Positions 47,501 through 59,039 of a DNA stretch of 64,000 nt are shown here, piece after piece. The stretch is from contig VICG01000004.1 in the NCBI GenBank assembly GCA_008692225.1, forward strand, positions 1,984,501-2,048,500. The letters run 5' to 3'. The position numbers and the translations under genes are program-made. A model generated the notes under the pieces. It did not search any database. It was given only the letters and a program-made list of their open reading frames with translations, and was not told the DNA's origin. Source of the DNA: Monilinia fructicola. Lineage: Eukaryota > Ascomycota > Leotiomycetes > Helotiales > Sclerotiniaceae. Every line of letters starts with the position of its first letter. Positions within the stretch are counted from its first letter, which is position 1.

Positions 47501-48737
47501 TCATCATGATGCGGAAATAACGGGCCTGACGGTTTATGAAACAAAAGCTCTCTTGCCAGTAGGAAGCCTCGATACACGTGGAAGCTCAAGGGAATTCCTA
47601 GAAAAACTTCGTCAGGGCTCCCTGGAGATGAAGAGTTTGCCATTTAGCAACACGTGAAGACGGTTGGAATAGCGGGCTCGTAGGCTACCAACCGTCCCAG
47701 CCTTGCGAAAAATATGAGGCGGGTGGTAGATGGAGCTCGCTGCATGTTTCATGTATCGATCTCGGTCAGGGTGAACGAATGTATCCATTTGGGATGACCT
47801 TGCGAGCGCCATGACTATGAATTGAAGAGTTGTATGTTCTGGGTGTTGAATCTCTTCATAGCATGATTCAATTTGGCTGTATTTTCATGCGGAAAAACTG
47901 CTTGGGGGAATATTACTCGCAACTTCGCGCAGCATCCCTGTGCAGATAGGCGGGATGTAACGCTCAAAGAATAGGACATGATGGCGTCGATCCTTGTTTT
48001 TAAATGACATATCCGTGCTGGCTGGCTACGGTCCAACTTGGCAAATCTCTTGACTCGCGTGGGAAATATCTCCAAGTACCAAGTATTGAAGGAGGAGCAA
48101 TGTAACAAAGAAGTGTTTGTGGCTTACTAGCTGAATGTTTGACCAAAAAGTATTGGGGAATCTCGTGGAAGCCGTGGAGTCTCAGATGAAGCTTCTGAGC
48201 ATAAGTAGGGACGTGCCACATGTAACACAGAGATTGAAAATCGAGATGGGTGGGTGGCAAGGTTGGAACGCAACAAGATTGGTGGATCGTAATGACTTAG
48301 CATTTGACTAATTTCATATTGTACTGTTCTTAGTCAAAGAAGGAAGAAAATTAAGACCTTTTCGGGAAGCGTTGAGGAAAGAAGCCGAGGACCGAACGAA
48401 AGAGAAGAAGACAGATGGATGGATAGATGGATGGATGGATGGATGTAGGTCTTTTACAAAAGCATAGTGGTTTATTTTCCCAAATATATGAACGAACGAT
48501 TTGGAAAATATAGGTTAATGAGTTTCAAACCCATAATCAACTAAGCCTTCCCTTAAGATTGATTTGATGGAGAGGCCTGTGTGTAGATCCCTTTGAGAGA
48601 CTGGGCGGGTTAAGGAGGAATATGTTTTGCAGGAACAGGCAGTACTTTTATAATTTAGCAGCGTTCGTATCTTACTTGTTTGTGCTGGTCAAAAATGACA
48701 AGAATTAATACGCTAATACGCTAATACGATAAGGGCC

Positions 48738-48852
48738 CATATATATATGTGTGTATGTGTGTGTGTGTGTATGTATATGTGTATGTGTGTATGTGTGGTG
48801 TGTGTGTATGTATATGTGTATGTGTGTATGTGTGTATGTGTGTGTGTATGAT
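48738..48852. repeat. GTGTAT / GTGT microsatellite
   Basis: A run of TATATATGTGTGTATGTGTG-type repeats of about 115 bases. Minus-strand frames through it (HTHTHTYIYT-type) are artefacts. Confidence 0.9.
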
Positions 48853-51800
48853 ATGATGACTTTTCGTTTGAAGAGATTTCTGCAGTATTGAAACCTTTAA
48901 CCTTTACATTGGCCATCGAATAGGAGTACTGGATTCAAGGCAGGCGAGGTCGTCGTATAAATTAGCCTTTTCCTTTCCCCTTTCCTCCTTCCCCCTTTCC
49001 CCTTTGTTTTTAGCGTACCTAGCTACTGACTGACTAATGCTTGCACTTTGTACAGTACTTGCTGGCGGCACGAATATTATGATTCTTATTTAATGACTTA
49101 AATCCTGTAAGTTAATATCTGTAAAATCCATCGTGATTAGATGGATGGTAACTACAGCCTACTCCGTATATAGTGAGATTGGTTCATTGACCATTGAATT
49201 AGTCGTTAGAGACGTATCGGTACTAGAGTGATTCTAGAGATGAACCAATGAACCAATGTACCAATGATCTAGTGACACTCACCCAATAAGGACGTGTAAT
49301 GATGGATTGAAAAAGTTTCCTGACATGGGGCATTCAAAGTTTTCAAGCCACATTGATTATTTTTACTACTGTACTCTGTACAATATTTTACTTCCCAGCG
49401 CTGTACGGAGTAAGACTGACAATAATTATTTGTCTTTGGCGAGCAGTGGCATAGCAACCAACCATAGCAGCCAGCCATGGCTCAATTGACGACAGACTAG
49501 GTACATGGATTTAATCTTTTTTTCTCCTTAGGAGACCAAGCAGCACCAAGAAAGAGTGAGATGTGCAGAATTAGTTTTATGCCCGAGATCCTTGCGGTGA
49601 TGTTTCAGGGAAAATCGCTGTTAGCAGGATAGTTTCTGTAAAAAGCCCAGAAGACGCCTGCAGGCTGTATACCGCGTATTTTATACCCTAAAAGGCTGCT
49701 CTAGTGAGTGTCTGAAGGTACCCAAAAATGCTAAAATGATTATGATTCAAACTTGCGCGACTTGAATGGCTGGAATGGTCGCTGAAGATGACTGGTTGAC
49801 TTTCGAATGGACCCGGCCAGGACTTTATACAAACTTGGCACAATCACATCGAGATTATCTACTCATCATCATCCATTATTACAGTATTACTTAGAAGTTA
49901 GTACCGGCATCAAAACACAGAAAGCACCAGTCAGCGTCCATGAAGATGTCGTACACCTGCAGAATAATGTGGAATTTTACTACTTTGGCAAACTCATGGC
50001 ATCAGGGTCCAGGGATCAACCGCAAAACAGTCCCATGTGTGATTTTACGAGCTTAAAAGTACACACTTCGTACATTGTGCTGGCACATGCTCATGATCAA
50101 GTTCCTGATGAGCATCTATTTTCAACTTGATCGACCTTCTAGATCCTCTCCTTCTCCTTCATGACACTACGTTTTCCACACTCGGTCAATCGTCGCGAGC
50201 TGTACTTTCAAGATTTTACGCAACCACTTCTTCTGTATATTGATATTTCTGAAGTCTGAGGAATGAAATAGCAAGAGAATGATCGACCAATCAATCCAGA
50301 AATCTCGGAAAATACTTTCTTTTTTCAGCCTTCCATTCCTTCCATCCGATTAGACCCTAGTGAACCATCACGCTGGAAATATCTACGCAGGTAGAAGCCG
50401 CTTTCCCAACCATCGCGCCCCCCCCTGTATTTTCGTTGTTTCGGCCTTTTCCATTCGATACAACTCTACCTCTGGGCCATATTAGCTTCCTCTTCTTGCC
50501 AGGCTCAACCACCTGGGCAGTGAGTGGGCTACACTCTGTACTTTCTCTTTGTGAAATCTCTCTAATGATAGATATCGAAGCCTCTATGGCTGTCCTGAGA
50601 TATCCATCTAGCTAGAAACACCTTGACCCCTTCTCGAATCTCTATGCTTCAACTTATTCTCCGCCCCCTCCAATAATCCATAATCCCTCTTCATATCTTG
50701 AAACTCTATCTGCCATTTCTCAAACTCTTCAATATCCATATCCATCTGATAAATCTCGATATTTCTAACCCATGAGCATCTATCACAACTCGCATCCTAA
50801 GCATTGCCGCGTCGCTTCATCCGGCGATCTCACATCCTAGCGCTGCGCCTGATCGCCCAAAACCCCCGGTATCTGAGGCCAAAAAGGGTGCCCATATTCA
50901 ATGTCCCATCTGGAAGAAGGAAAAGGAAATTGATGTTATTGACATGTATCATGATTTTGAGTGGATCCAGGATTGAGAGAGAGCCAACAACCTTCTTTGA
51001 TCAACTGCATATCAAATTGCATGACTGGAACTTACATATTAGCAGCGAAGTCCCTACCGGAAAAATACATTCTCTCCCCACACTTTTTCTTCCACATCGT
51101 CACCTTGTTTCTTACAGTACAGCACCCTCATCCCACCTGGTCGAATCGACATTATTACATACAGGTAGATTACTTGGACCGTGATCAAGTCGTTCTCCAC
51201 CATATGCTTCCATCTCTTACGAATTCGATGCTCTAGAAAACGATTGATGAGATTCAACCTCTCTATCTCATTGGTCTTGTTCGTTCTAGTTCAAGTCTCC
51301 GCTTTATAGCCAGCCACCGAGTACGTTTAGGTAAATTTGGAGCAATAGACATACAGAATCACAGAACAAGTTTTTTTCTTTTGAAATTCTAATATACTAG
51401 CTCATTTAACCGGACAGTAGTCAACTGTGCAGCTGTTATTATCTGGTACCCGCCAACGCACCGTACCTGACAGTAGTCTGACCTCGAAAAAGTGGCTGGT
51501 GCGAGGTAATATACCGGAGCATTCCTGCTTGCCTCATTGGTTACCAGTCCTTTCAGTAAATCTCGACATACTCAATTCAGTTAGGTGTAAGTCCAAATAA
51601 TCAGAATAAAAGCACGCGGACCCCGAATTTGCAACTACTCTGAGTTGCAGAGTGCCAGAATCATACCAAAGTGTCAAACTTGTTAGTATAATCTTCTTTT
51701 CGTATCCATCCAATCCACCCTCCACCCACCCGCCTGGGTCACCCGCTCCGACGGAATGAACGTGAAATGAAATGAACGAATAATGCCTAACTGCTCCAGT

Positions 51801-52195
51801 ACCTACATACCACATAGATAGGCAAGGAGGGAAACGGTTGGATGATCTAAAGCTTACTATATTGCATCTCTAGGATCCTCGTCACTCGTCCCACCTTATT
51901 TTCCAACACTTTGCTGCAAAAGCTCCGTGCCTTGGCGAGGATCTTCAAAGAACGAACGAACAAACGTGTTGACTCATTAAGGGTAGCGGCTTTCCCGTTT
52001 TGATACACTTGCCACTATCGTAAAAGGTAGAGCTGGCACTACAAGTTTGCCCGTCATCACACTTACCTACATCTCTTGAGCGTCTTGCCTTCCTTACCTT
52101 ACATGACCTTACATGACCTTGCCATCCATACCTTACCTCACTCCCACCATCATCTTGCAAGTAGTACTACAATACATACCACAACACCACAATCC

Positions 52196-52345
52196 TCAGA
52201 CTCACCATACTACCATACCACCATACATACCACCATACCGCCATACCACCATACCACCATACCACCATACCACCATACTACCATACCACCATACCACCAT
52301 ATATACTACCATCCCGCCATACATACTACCATCCCACCATCCCAC
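52196..52345. repeat. CATACCAC minisatellite
   Basis: Degenerate tandem ACCATACCACCAT units with occasional CATACAT and CCCGCC variants. Translated frames are repeats of Tyr, His, Thr and Pro only. Confidence 0.9.
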
Positions 52346-52569
52346 ATACCGCACGTCCTTTCATTTTAGATTAAAAAAAGCATCCAGGGTATTACTGTAC
52401 CACCTACTTTTGACCCCCTTGAGTAGTCAAGACTCAAAGTGCACTCAGAGGAACTTTTAAGTTCCATTAAGATTTGAGGGAGGAAGGAAACTGGGGCGAT
52501 ATACCCTTTCTCAACTTGGACACTCCACTCAAAACTTCCAAAAAAGAATGTCGCCATAGTGATAGTTGC

Positions 52570-52675
52570 CTCCATCTCCAGCTCCAGCTCCATCTCATCT
52601 CCATCTCCATCTCCATCTCTCCATCTCCATCTCCATCTCCAGCTCCATCTCCATCTCCATCTTCATCTCCATAAC
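52570..52675. repeat. CCATCTCCAT minisatellite
   Basis: Tandem six-base CTCCAT units with some CTCCAG variants. Confidence 0.9.
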
Positions 52676-53106
52676 TTTATCTCGACTTCGATATCCGAAA
52701 ACTCTCAAGGAATTCGAAATAGAGTTTCCATATCAGGTGCATGATCATCAATCTCCCTACCTCCTAAACGAAGCTATCAATTCATGCAATATCATTAAAC
52801 ATATTACCTCTCTCTTTTGCGAATCTTGTAGACGAAAGTGTCCACAGCTTCAACCAAATCAGATCACGTCCAATCAAATAAACCTTTATCATCTTCACCA
52901 CACTATCCAAAAGAAGACAAGAAAGGGTCACTTGATTTATTGTCAATTTCCATATTCTGGATTGGACTGGGTTGGATTTCACGAAAGCATCTTATCCTCA
53001 AAAGTTCCATATATTCAAATTATTCTCGGATTTGAAGATATATTACCAAACAAACCCAGACAAAACACACACAGCACGGATATCATCATTCCATCGTTCT
53101 ATCGAT

Positions 53107-53170
53107 CCCAACTCCAACTCCAACTCCAACTCCAACTCCAATCCCAATCCCAATCCCAATCCCATCCCCA
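53107..53170. repeat. CCAACT and CCAATC tandem repeat
   Basis: Six-base CTCCAA units pass into CCCAAT units, a changing-phase microsatellite. Confidence 0.85.
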
Positions 53171-54200
53171 ATACTGTATAGTATCATATCCAAACCAAAT
53201 CCCATTCTGGAACGTCTAGAAAAGGCAAGAAGTGAATTCTCAGGGTTGCGTGTTCCAAATCACTTTGCCCAGGTGCTTTGGTTGGTTGGTTTATCCATGA
53301 ACCCAGACCCAGACCCAGACCTAGACTTCTCCTTCCTTACTTAACCTACAACGTCAGAATAAACTCGAAGCTCCCCTCCTCTTTCCGTATAGTCAACCAG
53401 CCAAATTGCGGCGAAACCAAACCCAACCCAACCCAACCCAACCAAAATCACAGCAAAGCAATCCAAACTCCAGAGAGAAAGGGAAACGGTGAGCATTCCT
53501 CACAAGTACGGCATATATAATACTCTGATACCCTAGTGGTATTTTGCCCTACAAGCTAGATCTCACAGGGGACTTGCTTGTATCAAAAGTCAAGGATACT
53601 CCCAGGAGCAAGTGACGAGGTCTTGATATTAGAAAGAAACTCAATCAACAACTTATTTCCGCAATAGAGTATTTCTGTTCTCTTTGACGAAACTGTACTA
53701 CCATCCTATTCATTAATCTAGCACTGGGTCTTGGTCGATCCAAAGATAATTTTATCTTATTGTCGACGAAAAGTGCTAGAGTCAGTCAGCGCGAGATCCT
53801 CTCATCTCTTCCTATATCTCTCACACCAACACCCTTCTTTATCCAACAAAAAGTTTCGTACAGCTACACGAGGCTTGTTTGGTTGCAGGCAAAAATAACT
53901 CTCAAATTTTCTTCTTCTCAAGCTACCATCTCTTGAGGCACCCGGTAACTAAACCTTTTTTTCTGTTCGAGCCCGTGGATATCGTTGACAGGAATATAAA
54001 GGGAGCATAGAGCATAGGATCGAGGAATAAGAATATATAACGCGCCAGAATCACAGTGAAAAGAGCCTATTCAAAACACCAAGGTCGGATCGGCAAGCTG
54101 GCACTCTTAAACACTTGAGGCCGCAGTCTTTTTTAGCGGCGTATCGTTTGGATTTGCTGGCGGGAAGTAGATTGCATAATTTAGACTTTTGAGAAGAAAA

Positions 54201-55468
54201 ATGGACGACAGTCATCGTCGAAGAAGGCAGAATGAGCCGCCATATCCCGCCCAGGATCCCCGATATGCACAGGATCAAAGCCAAGGACGTGGAATCCCAA
54301 TGTCCATGTCGGATAGATATCGATCTGCTGCGACAGCAGCGTCGCCATCAATGAATCGTGGAGTTGGGCCCACCCCGCCGTATAATGCTGGATACTATAA
54401 TGATCCAAATTCAACTCCATCTTTCCCGACGGGAATTCCATCGAATCCCTTGCAATACCCACCCACCTATCCTTCCGACCAAAGACAACAACAAAGCTTC
54501 TCAGATTACAATACCGGAATAATGTACCCCAATGTCACACAACAAAATCCACAAAACAACGGTTATGATAGCCAGCAATTTCCGCGGCAACCTGCAGCAA
54601 TGCAGATGTTGCCAGACGTGGCTGCACCATACCTCCCAAATGACCCATCTAATACTCCAGGAACTCAACAAATACGCCTCGTCGAACTCATCTACGCCTT
54701 ATCAACATCAACAACAAAGCCCAGGAGATCGCGCTACCTTAATTTCCCAAGCATACCCTACAAACGTAGGATTAGGTGGAATGACTCAAGCACCGGCAAC
54801 AGCCGATAATATGGACACCGGGAATCTGCAGGGGCAGGGAGCGGGAGGAATGGAAGAAGCTTACTCAATCTACAAACCGCTCTGAAGCAGATCTTCAAAA
54901 ACATCATTGATCTTCGCCTTGCAGAAGCAAGTTCGTCCTTGCTTGAAGTTTCTGAGTGGTTGCTAGGACACGTAGCAGAGTTAGGTAGGTTGTATTTCCT
55001 CTGTTCAACCTCACCCACTAATAGATTCTGATGAAGGCCTCACTGTAGACGAAGTTGCCCTCCATGGCGATCGAGTTCGACTATGGAACGAATTTAATGC
55101 GGCGTGGTTAGGCATATTCACAAGACAGCAAGATTTCCTCCAATCGGGTCAGCGCACACAGCCACCGCAAACACTCATGTCTTTGGAGGCTATTGGTAAA
55201 ATGGGAACCAACTTAACACGACTATGCGATTCTGTTGAGAAGTATGGTTTAGTGGATTAATCAATATGGAGTCGGAGAAGCGCAGATCATGGATAGTAAG
55301 TGTAGAGCAAACAGTAGAGATAGCGACAGCCGTTCATTTAACTAACCAAAAGCAACAGTTCTCTTGAGCTGCCAAAAAGCTCAAGAAGAATTTGAGACAT
55401 CCGGAACCTCTGGCGGAGGCCCCTCCTCATCGAACGAAAACTCCAATGTTGGTCGAGCGCCACCATGA
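54201..55468 (+). CDS. Conserved fungal Gln/Pro-rich protein, putative regulator
   Basis: The start at 54201 gives a disordered N-terminal half rich in Pro, Gln, Tyr and Ser (YPAQDPRYAQDQSQGRG, then NTPGTQQ and YQHQQQSPGDRATLISQ). The C-terminal half is an ordered helical domain: LKQIFKNIIDLRLAEASSSL, EVSEWLLGHVAEL, an intron (donor GTAGGT at about 54986), then VDEVALHGDRVRLWNEFNAA, WLGIFTRQQDFL, IGKMGTNLTRLCDSVEKYGL and, after a further intron, LLSCQKAQEEFE. I recall similar ascomycete proteins annotated as the RfeF transcription factor, but I am not certain of that name. Single-base frame breaks occur at 54667-54673 (A run), near 54855-54865, and at 55255-55261. A nuclear regulatory role is inferred from the composition. 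Confidence 0.65.
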
Positions 55469-57746
55469 TTACAGTACATCCCATTTTACCACCGTTCACT
55501 TCTATTCTCCATTGCTTGAAAAAGTTTTGTTATTATATACCACTTGTAGAGCATAAACTTGCATTTCTTTGATCTTTGGCGTTTTGTTTCCCCACAAATC
55601 TTTTGCTCTCTCTTGTCATTATCGAGATTTTGCTTTCTTCTTCTCCTACTAATCAGCATCACTTCCGGTGATACTATTACTGGGATGAAGACCTCGGTTT
55701 CGTCTTCTTGATTTGGCAATTTGGTGTTGGCGGTCTTTTGTATGCATGAGGTGAAGGAAATGTCACTGGCGGACTATATGCGGGTGGGCGGCATTCTGAT
55801 TTTTCGATGAAGCTACGTTTCAATGTTTCTATGCGCAATGCTTCTCTTATCACGATGTTTGTATGATGACAAGGAAAGATGGTCTGGTTCTGGTTCGCAA
55901 ATGGTTTGGGAAAGCATGGGGTTATATGAATGAATGGATGTTTTTAGCGTCTTGTTTTTTTCATTATAATGTTGTACGATGCAGTTTACTAAGAGCTGCC
56001 GTGCAATGGGAAGGGCTTCCAGGCTCGGGAGCATGATGTATTAAAGGGGGGCTACTAGGCTCACAAGGAATAGAATGGTAGATGGGCTTCTAGGCCCACA
56101 GAACTGAACGAACTAAGGGTGTATAGGGGTTTTGGGGCGAAGGAATAATATATCTATTAGGGTATGATGGAACGAATTGCAATGAATTAGCTTGCGTATG
56201 AATACACCGGAAGAGATGATTGTTTGCCGAGGTGGGGGGAAGAGGAGGGGGATGCTAAGGGTGCAGCGAGGATGGAGCGGAGCAGGGGAAGGCAGGAGTG
56301 TGGATTAATCGTGTATACATGTACCGTAAATGAATAATATCCTTAATAGGAAATTATCAAGCAAGGCAATGTTTCTGCAGCAATACTGCATTGTACGTAT
56401 GTTCAGCTATGCTTATATATCATGTAGCGAAGATCCTATTCTCAGCTTCATCTGAACCAAGGAGTCTTCGGACTTGAAGAATTCTTGGGTTTGGAGAAAC
56501 AATCGGATCTGAATCCGGCTCTGATTTGATTTGATAGAAAAATATGTGTTATGGGTAGATGTTAAGCGGAGACTTGACTGTATTTATGCATGCTTGGGCG
56601 GTGGATAAGTATAAGGATTAAAGATGACTCCGGGACAGCAATGATCCTGTTGATCCTCCCGTCAATCCTCCATTACCCCATCGCGCTTTTCCATCCATGC
56701 CATGGGCCTGCGATAACTACGTACTGAGTAGATGGATATCCAGATATGTCTTCCACTAGCGCCACTTCGCCTCAACCCATCCCATCCCATGCTCAACATG
56801 AAAACTATACCCACCGTCTCACCAGCCCCATGATCGCGCAATTCTCTCCAGGTAGCCGCATCGCAGCTTGAGCATAGATCACGGATATCCATCGTTTCAC
56901 ATCAACCGCTCGTTTGCGCACTCTCATCACGATACCGCCTTTCCGCCTCGTCGCATCAAACACACACACTCTCTCTCCCGCAATCTTACCCTGGAGTACT
57001 TGCTGGACGCATTGTATCCTTCCTGCAGCCTCACGCCCGCATGCATATACCCGTACCCGTCCGTCTATCACGATGCAACCTTATGTTGCATGCACTGGGA
57101 TTGTGGGCCGGGATTATTGGGGGCTGAAGGAAAGCAGTCAGTGGGCATGCGTAGGCTGCAGAGGAATCGGTATGGGAGTGAGGTGATGGCTGCAAGGGTG
57201 GGGTATGGGGTTTGAATGTTGTGGTTTGGAATCGGCGTGGGGTTTTGCTGGGGTGGTGATAATAATAGATTGCTTGGGATGTTGGAATAGGAAGGTAGTA
57301 GCTTTTGCTTGTGGGGAAGATTGTAAAGATACTTGGGTACATGCAGGTACTTTGGAGGATACCTTGTTATGTAACATAGGTTTGGAGGTTTTGCAAACTG
57401 CACGATGGAGGTGGTGAGGATGTCATTCTTGATATGCGCTTTCGTATAATAGCTCGGCCTTGCCTTGCTGTTATTGACTATTAGGTATTATCTAAAGGCT
57501 TGATGTTGTAATAAATCAGTTCATGATTCCACATACCTACCTGTTAAGCTGGCTCGTCTTGCCCGACATAGAAAATGGAGCTACATAGAATACCTGATGC
57601 TAATACATTGATGCGTCGGGATTTGGATTTCGAAGTAGACGGGTATCCATTCAATTTTCATATTCTTTATGTGTTTATCCCAGGCCCTACAAGCTCCTGA
57701 CATCCATACACCAATATGTATTGATACAAGTGGAATACATATACAA
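55469..57746. other. Intergenic interval
   Basis: About 2.3 kb between the regulator-like gene and the uS9m gene. No frame is supported; the overlapping frames near 56800-57400 on both strands are low-complexity. Confidence 0.45.
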
Positions 57747-58785
57747 CTATCTCTTGACCCAGGCAGGCATCTTTCTGGCCTTGACATGGCCTGGCTTCTT
57801 CTCTCCACTTTTCTCGGGTCACGAGTCACACATCCAGCTGAAAGAATTGTTAGTATCCTATGCTTCAAGTACTGATTCTCTTCGATAATTCGAGAGGAGA
57901 GGGCAATGTAATCAGCAAAACATGAGAAACTTACCTCGGTCGTAACGCGGGCTTCAAAGCCGGTTCATGTGAAAGTAGAGCCTTGCCCACTGCCAACGTC
58001 AAGCTTCCGCTTGCCCTGTAGTTCCACCCCACTGACCAGGGCCCAAAGATTATACTTATCAATTCTATCCGTAGCCTTCAAGGCCAAATGGCACTTTCTC
58101 TATCATGATGTCTGCTAAAAGCCTCCGCAAGTGTTTTCCCATTGATAAGTACTTCCCCTGTGCCTTCTACCCAAATATGCTCTTGCCGTAGACGATTTCC
58201 TCCTGCCAACTCCTAATGCCCGTCCGAATTGATCAATGGGTATGGGTTTTGCGAGATTCTCGTGAGGATTTATGTCGCGCTTATATTTGTTGATAGCTTC
58301 CTTAACGTCTGGGGGCATCACAGATGGATGAATATGGTTGAGTCGATGCAGTGTCTCTACAATCTTATGGTATCTCGACGACCGTACTGTCTCTCCAGTC
58401 TGATCCTATAATCCAAAAGAGATCTCCATGCCACCCGGCGGGGCCTCTCCTGGCTGCACAGTAGGAAGTTGCGCATATTTGAGGAGGAGGTTTTGCAATT
58501 GTAGAAGGTTATCGGTATACGAAGGTTGAGCCGTGAAATACGACGGCGAATTTGGGACTAGACGTGCATAAAATAATGGGGCTTGTTGTTCTCCGCCTTC
58601 TCCTCTCCTTCTTCCTTTGGGAAATTAATTGCCGGGGCCGCAATGCCGTCTCGGAGATGTGAGGTGGTTGTGAATGGTTTCGAGGATGTGGATTGGGGAA
58701 TTCGATTTCGGAATAAGGATCTGGGAATGGTGGGTTGATTGGAACAGGCACACCTAAGGCTTCCCGTAGACTTGCGGGAAGCCAT
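57747..58785 (-). CDS. MRPS9: Mitochondrial small-subunit ribosomal protein uS9m
   Basis: A component of the mitoribosome small subunit; the C-terminal tail of the uS9 family reaches the decoding-site tRNA. The start at 58785 gives MASRKSTGSLRCACSNQPTI, a basic presequence running through SKPFTTTSHLRDG. Then come PSYFTAQPSYTDNLLQLQNL, the fungal mitochondrial extension DVKEAINKYKRDINPHENLA, and the uS9 core FGRALGVGRRKSSTARAYL, EGTGEVLINGKTLAEAF, YNLWALVSGGGTTGQAEA and LTLAVGKALL. The conserved end is TRDPRKVERRK(P)GHVKARK, AWVKR. One intron (donor GTAAGT near 57936) is present. At least six single-base breaks are needed to read it: near 58567-58576, 58168-58174, 58078-58084, 58026-58030, 58000-58005 and 57795-57802. 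A pseudogene is possible, but local sequence error is more likely. Confidence 0.85.
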
Positions 58786-59039
58786 GATGTCTTCATGTTG
58801 AAGGGAGAACGTAGCCGTAGACTGTGAGGGACGTTTACCTTCTTAAATCGACTTTCGCAAACTTTAGGATTCCATATTTCGATTTTCCCATATCAGCTGA
58901 CTATCAGTCTAATCCTAAATTAGGATTAGACCATATAAGCCCCGCCTCACATCAACAAAATTTCGAGTCAAAGCTACACAACATCCCACGAAATTCTCTT
59001 CCTTCCATCCAGATCAATCAACTTTGAATAAACACAAAG
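58786..59039. promoter_or_regulatory. Divergent promoter of uS9m and eEF1B-gamma
   Basis: Only 254 bases separate two divergent translation genes, so a shared control region is likely. It contains the palindrome at 58908-58930. Confidence 0.5.
58908..58930. promoter_or_regulatory. 23-base near-perfect palindrome upstream of eEF1B-gamma
   Basis: The two arms TCTAATCCTAA and TTAGGATTAGA form an inverted repeat around a single base. The element lies about 110 bases before the eEF1B-gamma start. It looks like a dimer site for a Myb/Tbf1-type factor (inference). Confidence 0.4.

Larger units (their letters stand above)
44511..54200. other. Ten-kb gene-poor region with simple-sequence arrays
   Basis: No frame here has a recognisable domain or splice-supported exon chain. 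I looked at frames near 45527-46283, 47213-48260, 49807-50130 and 50804-51257 and found no family resemblance. Arrays include GGATGGAT (48415-48446), a GTGTAT/GTGT array (48740-48852), CATACCACCATAC units (52190-52345), CCATCTCCAT units (52570-52675), and CCAACT/CCAATC units (53107-53170). Lineage-specific or non-coding transcripts cannot be excluded. Confidence 0.5.

Noticed and set aside
48713..48916. His/Thr/Tyr repeat protein on the minus strand
   Set aside because: It is a translation of the GTGTAT microsatellite.
52076..53219. Frames of up to 217 codons over 52.0-53.2 kb
   Set aside because: Most of their length is made of six- to thirteen-base tandem repeats; no conserved motif.
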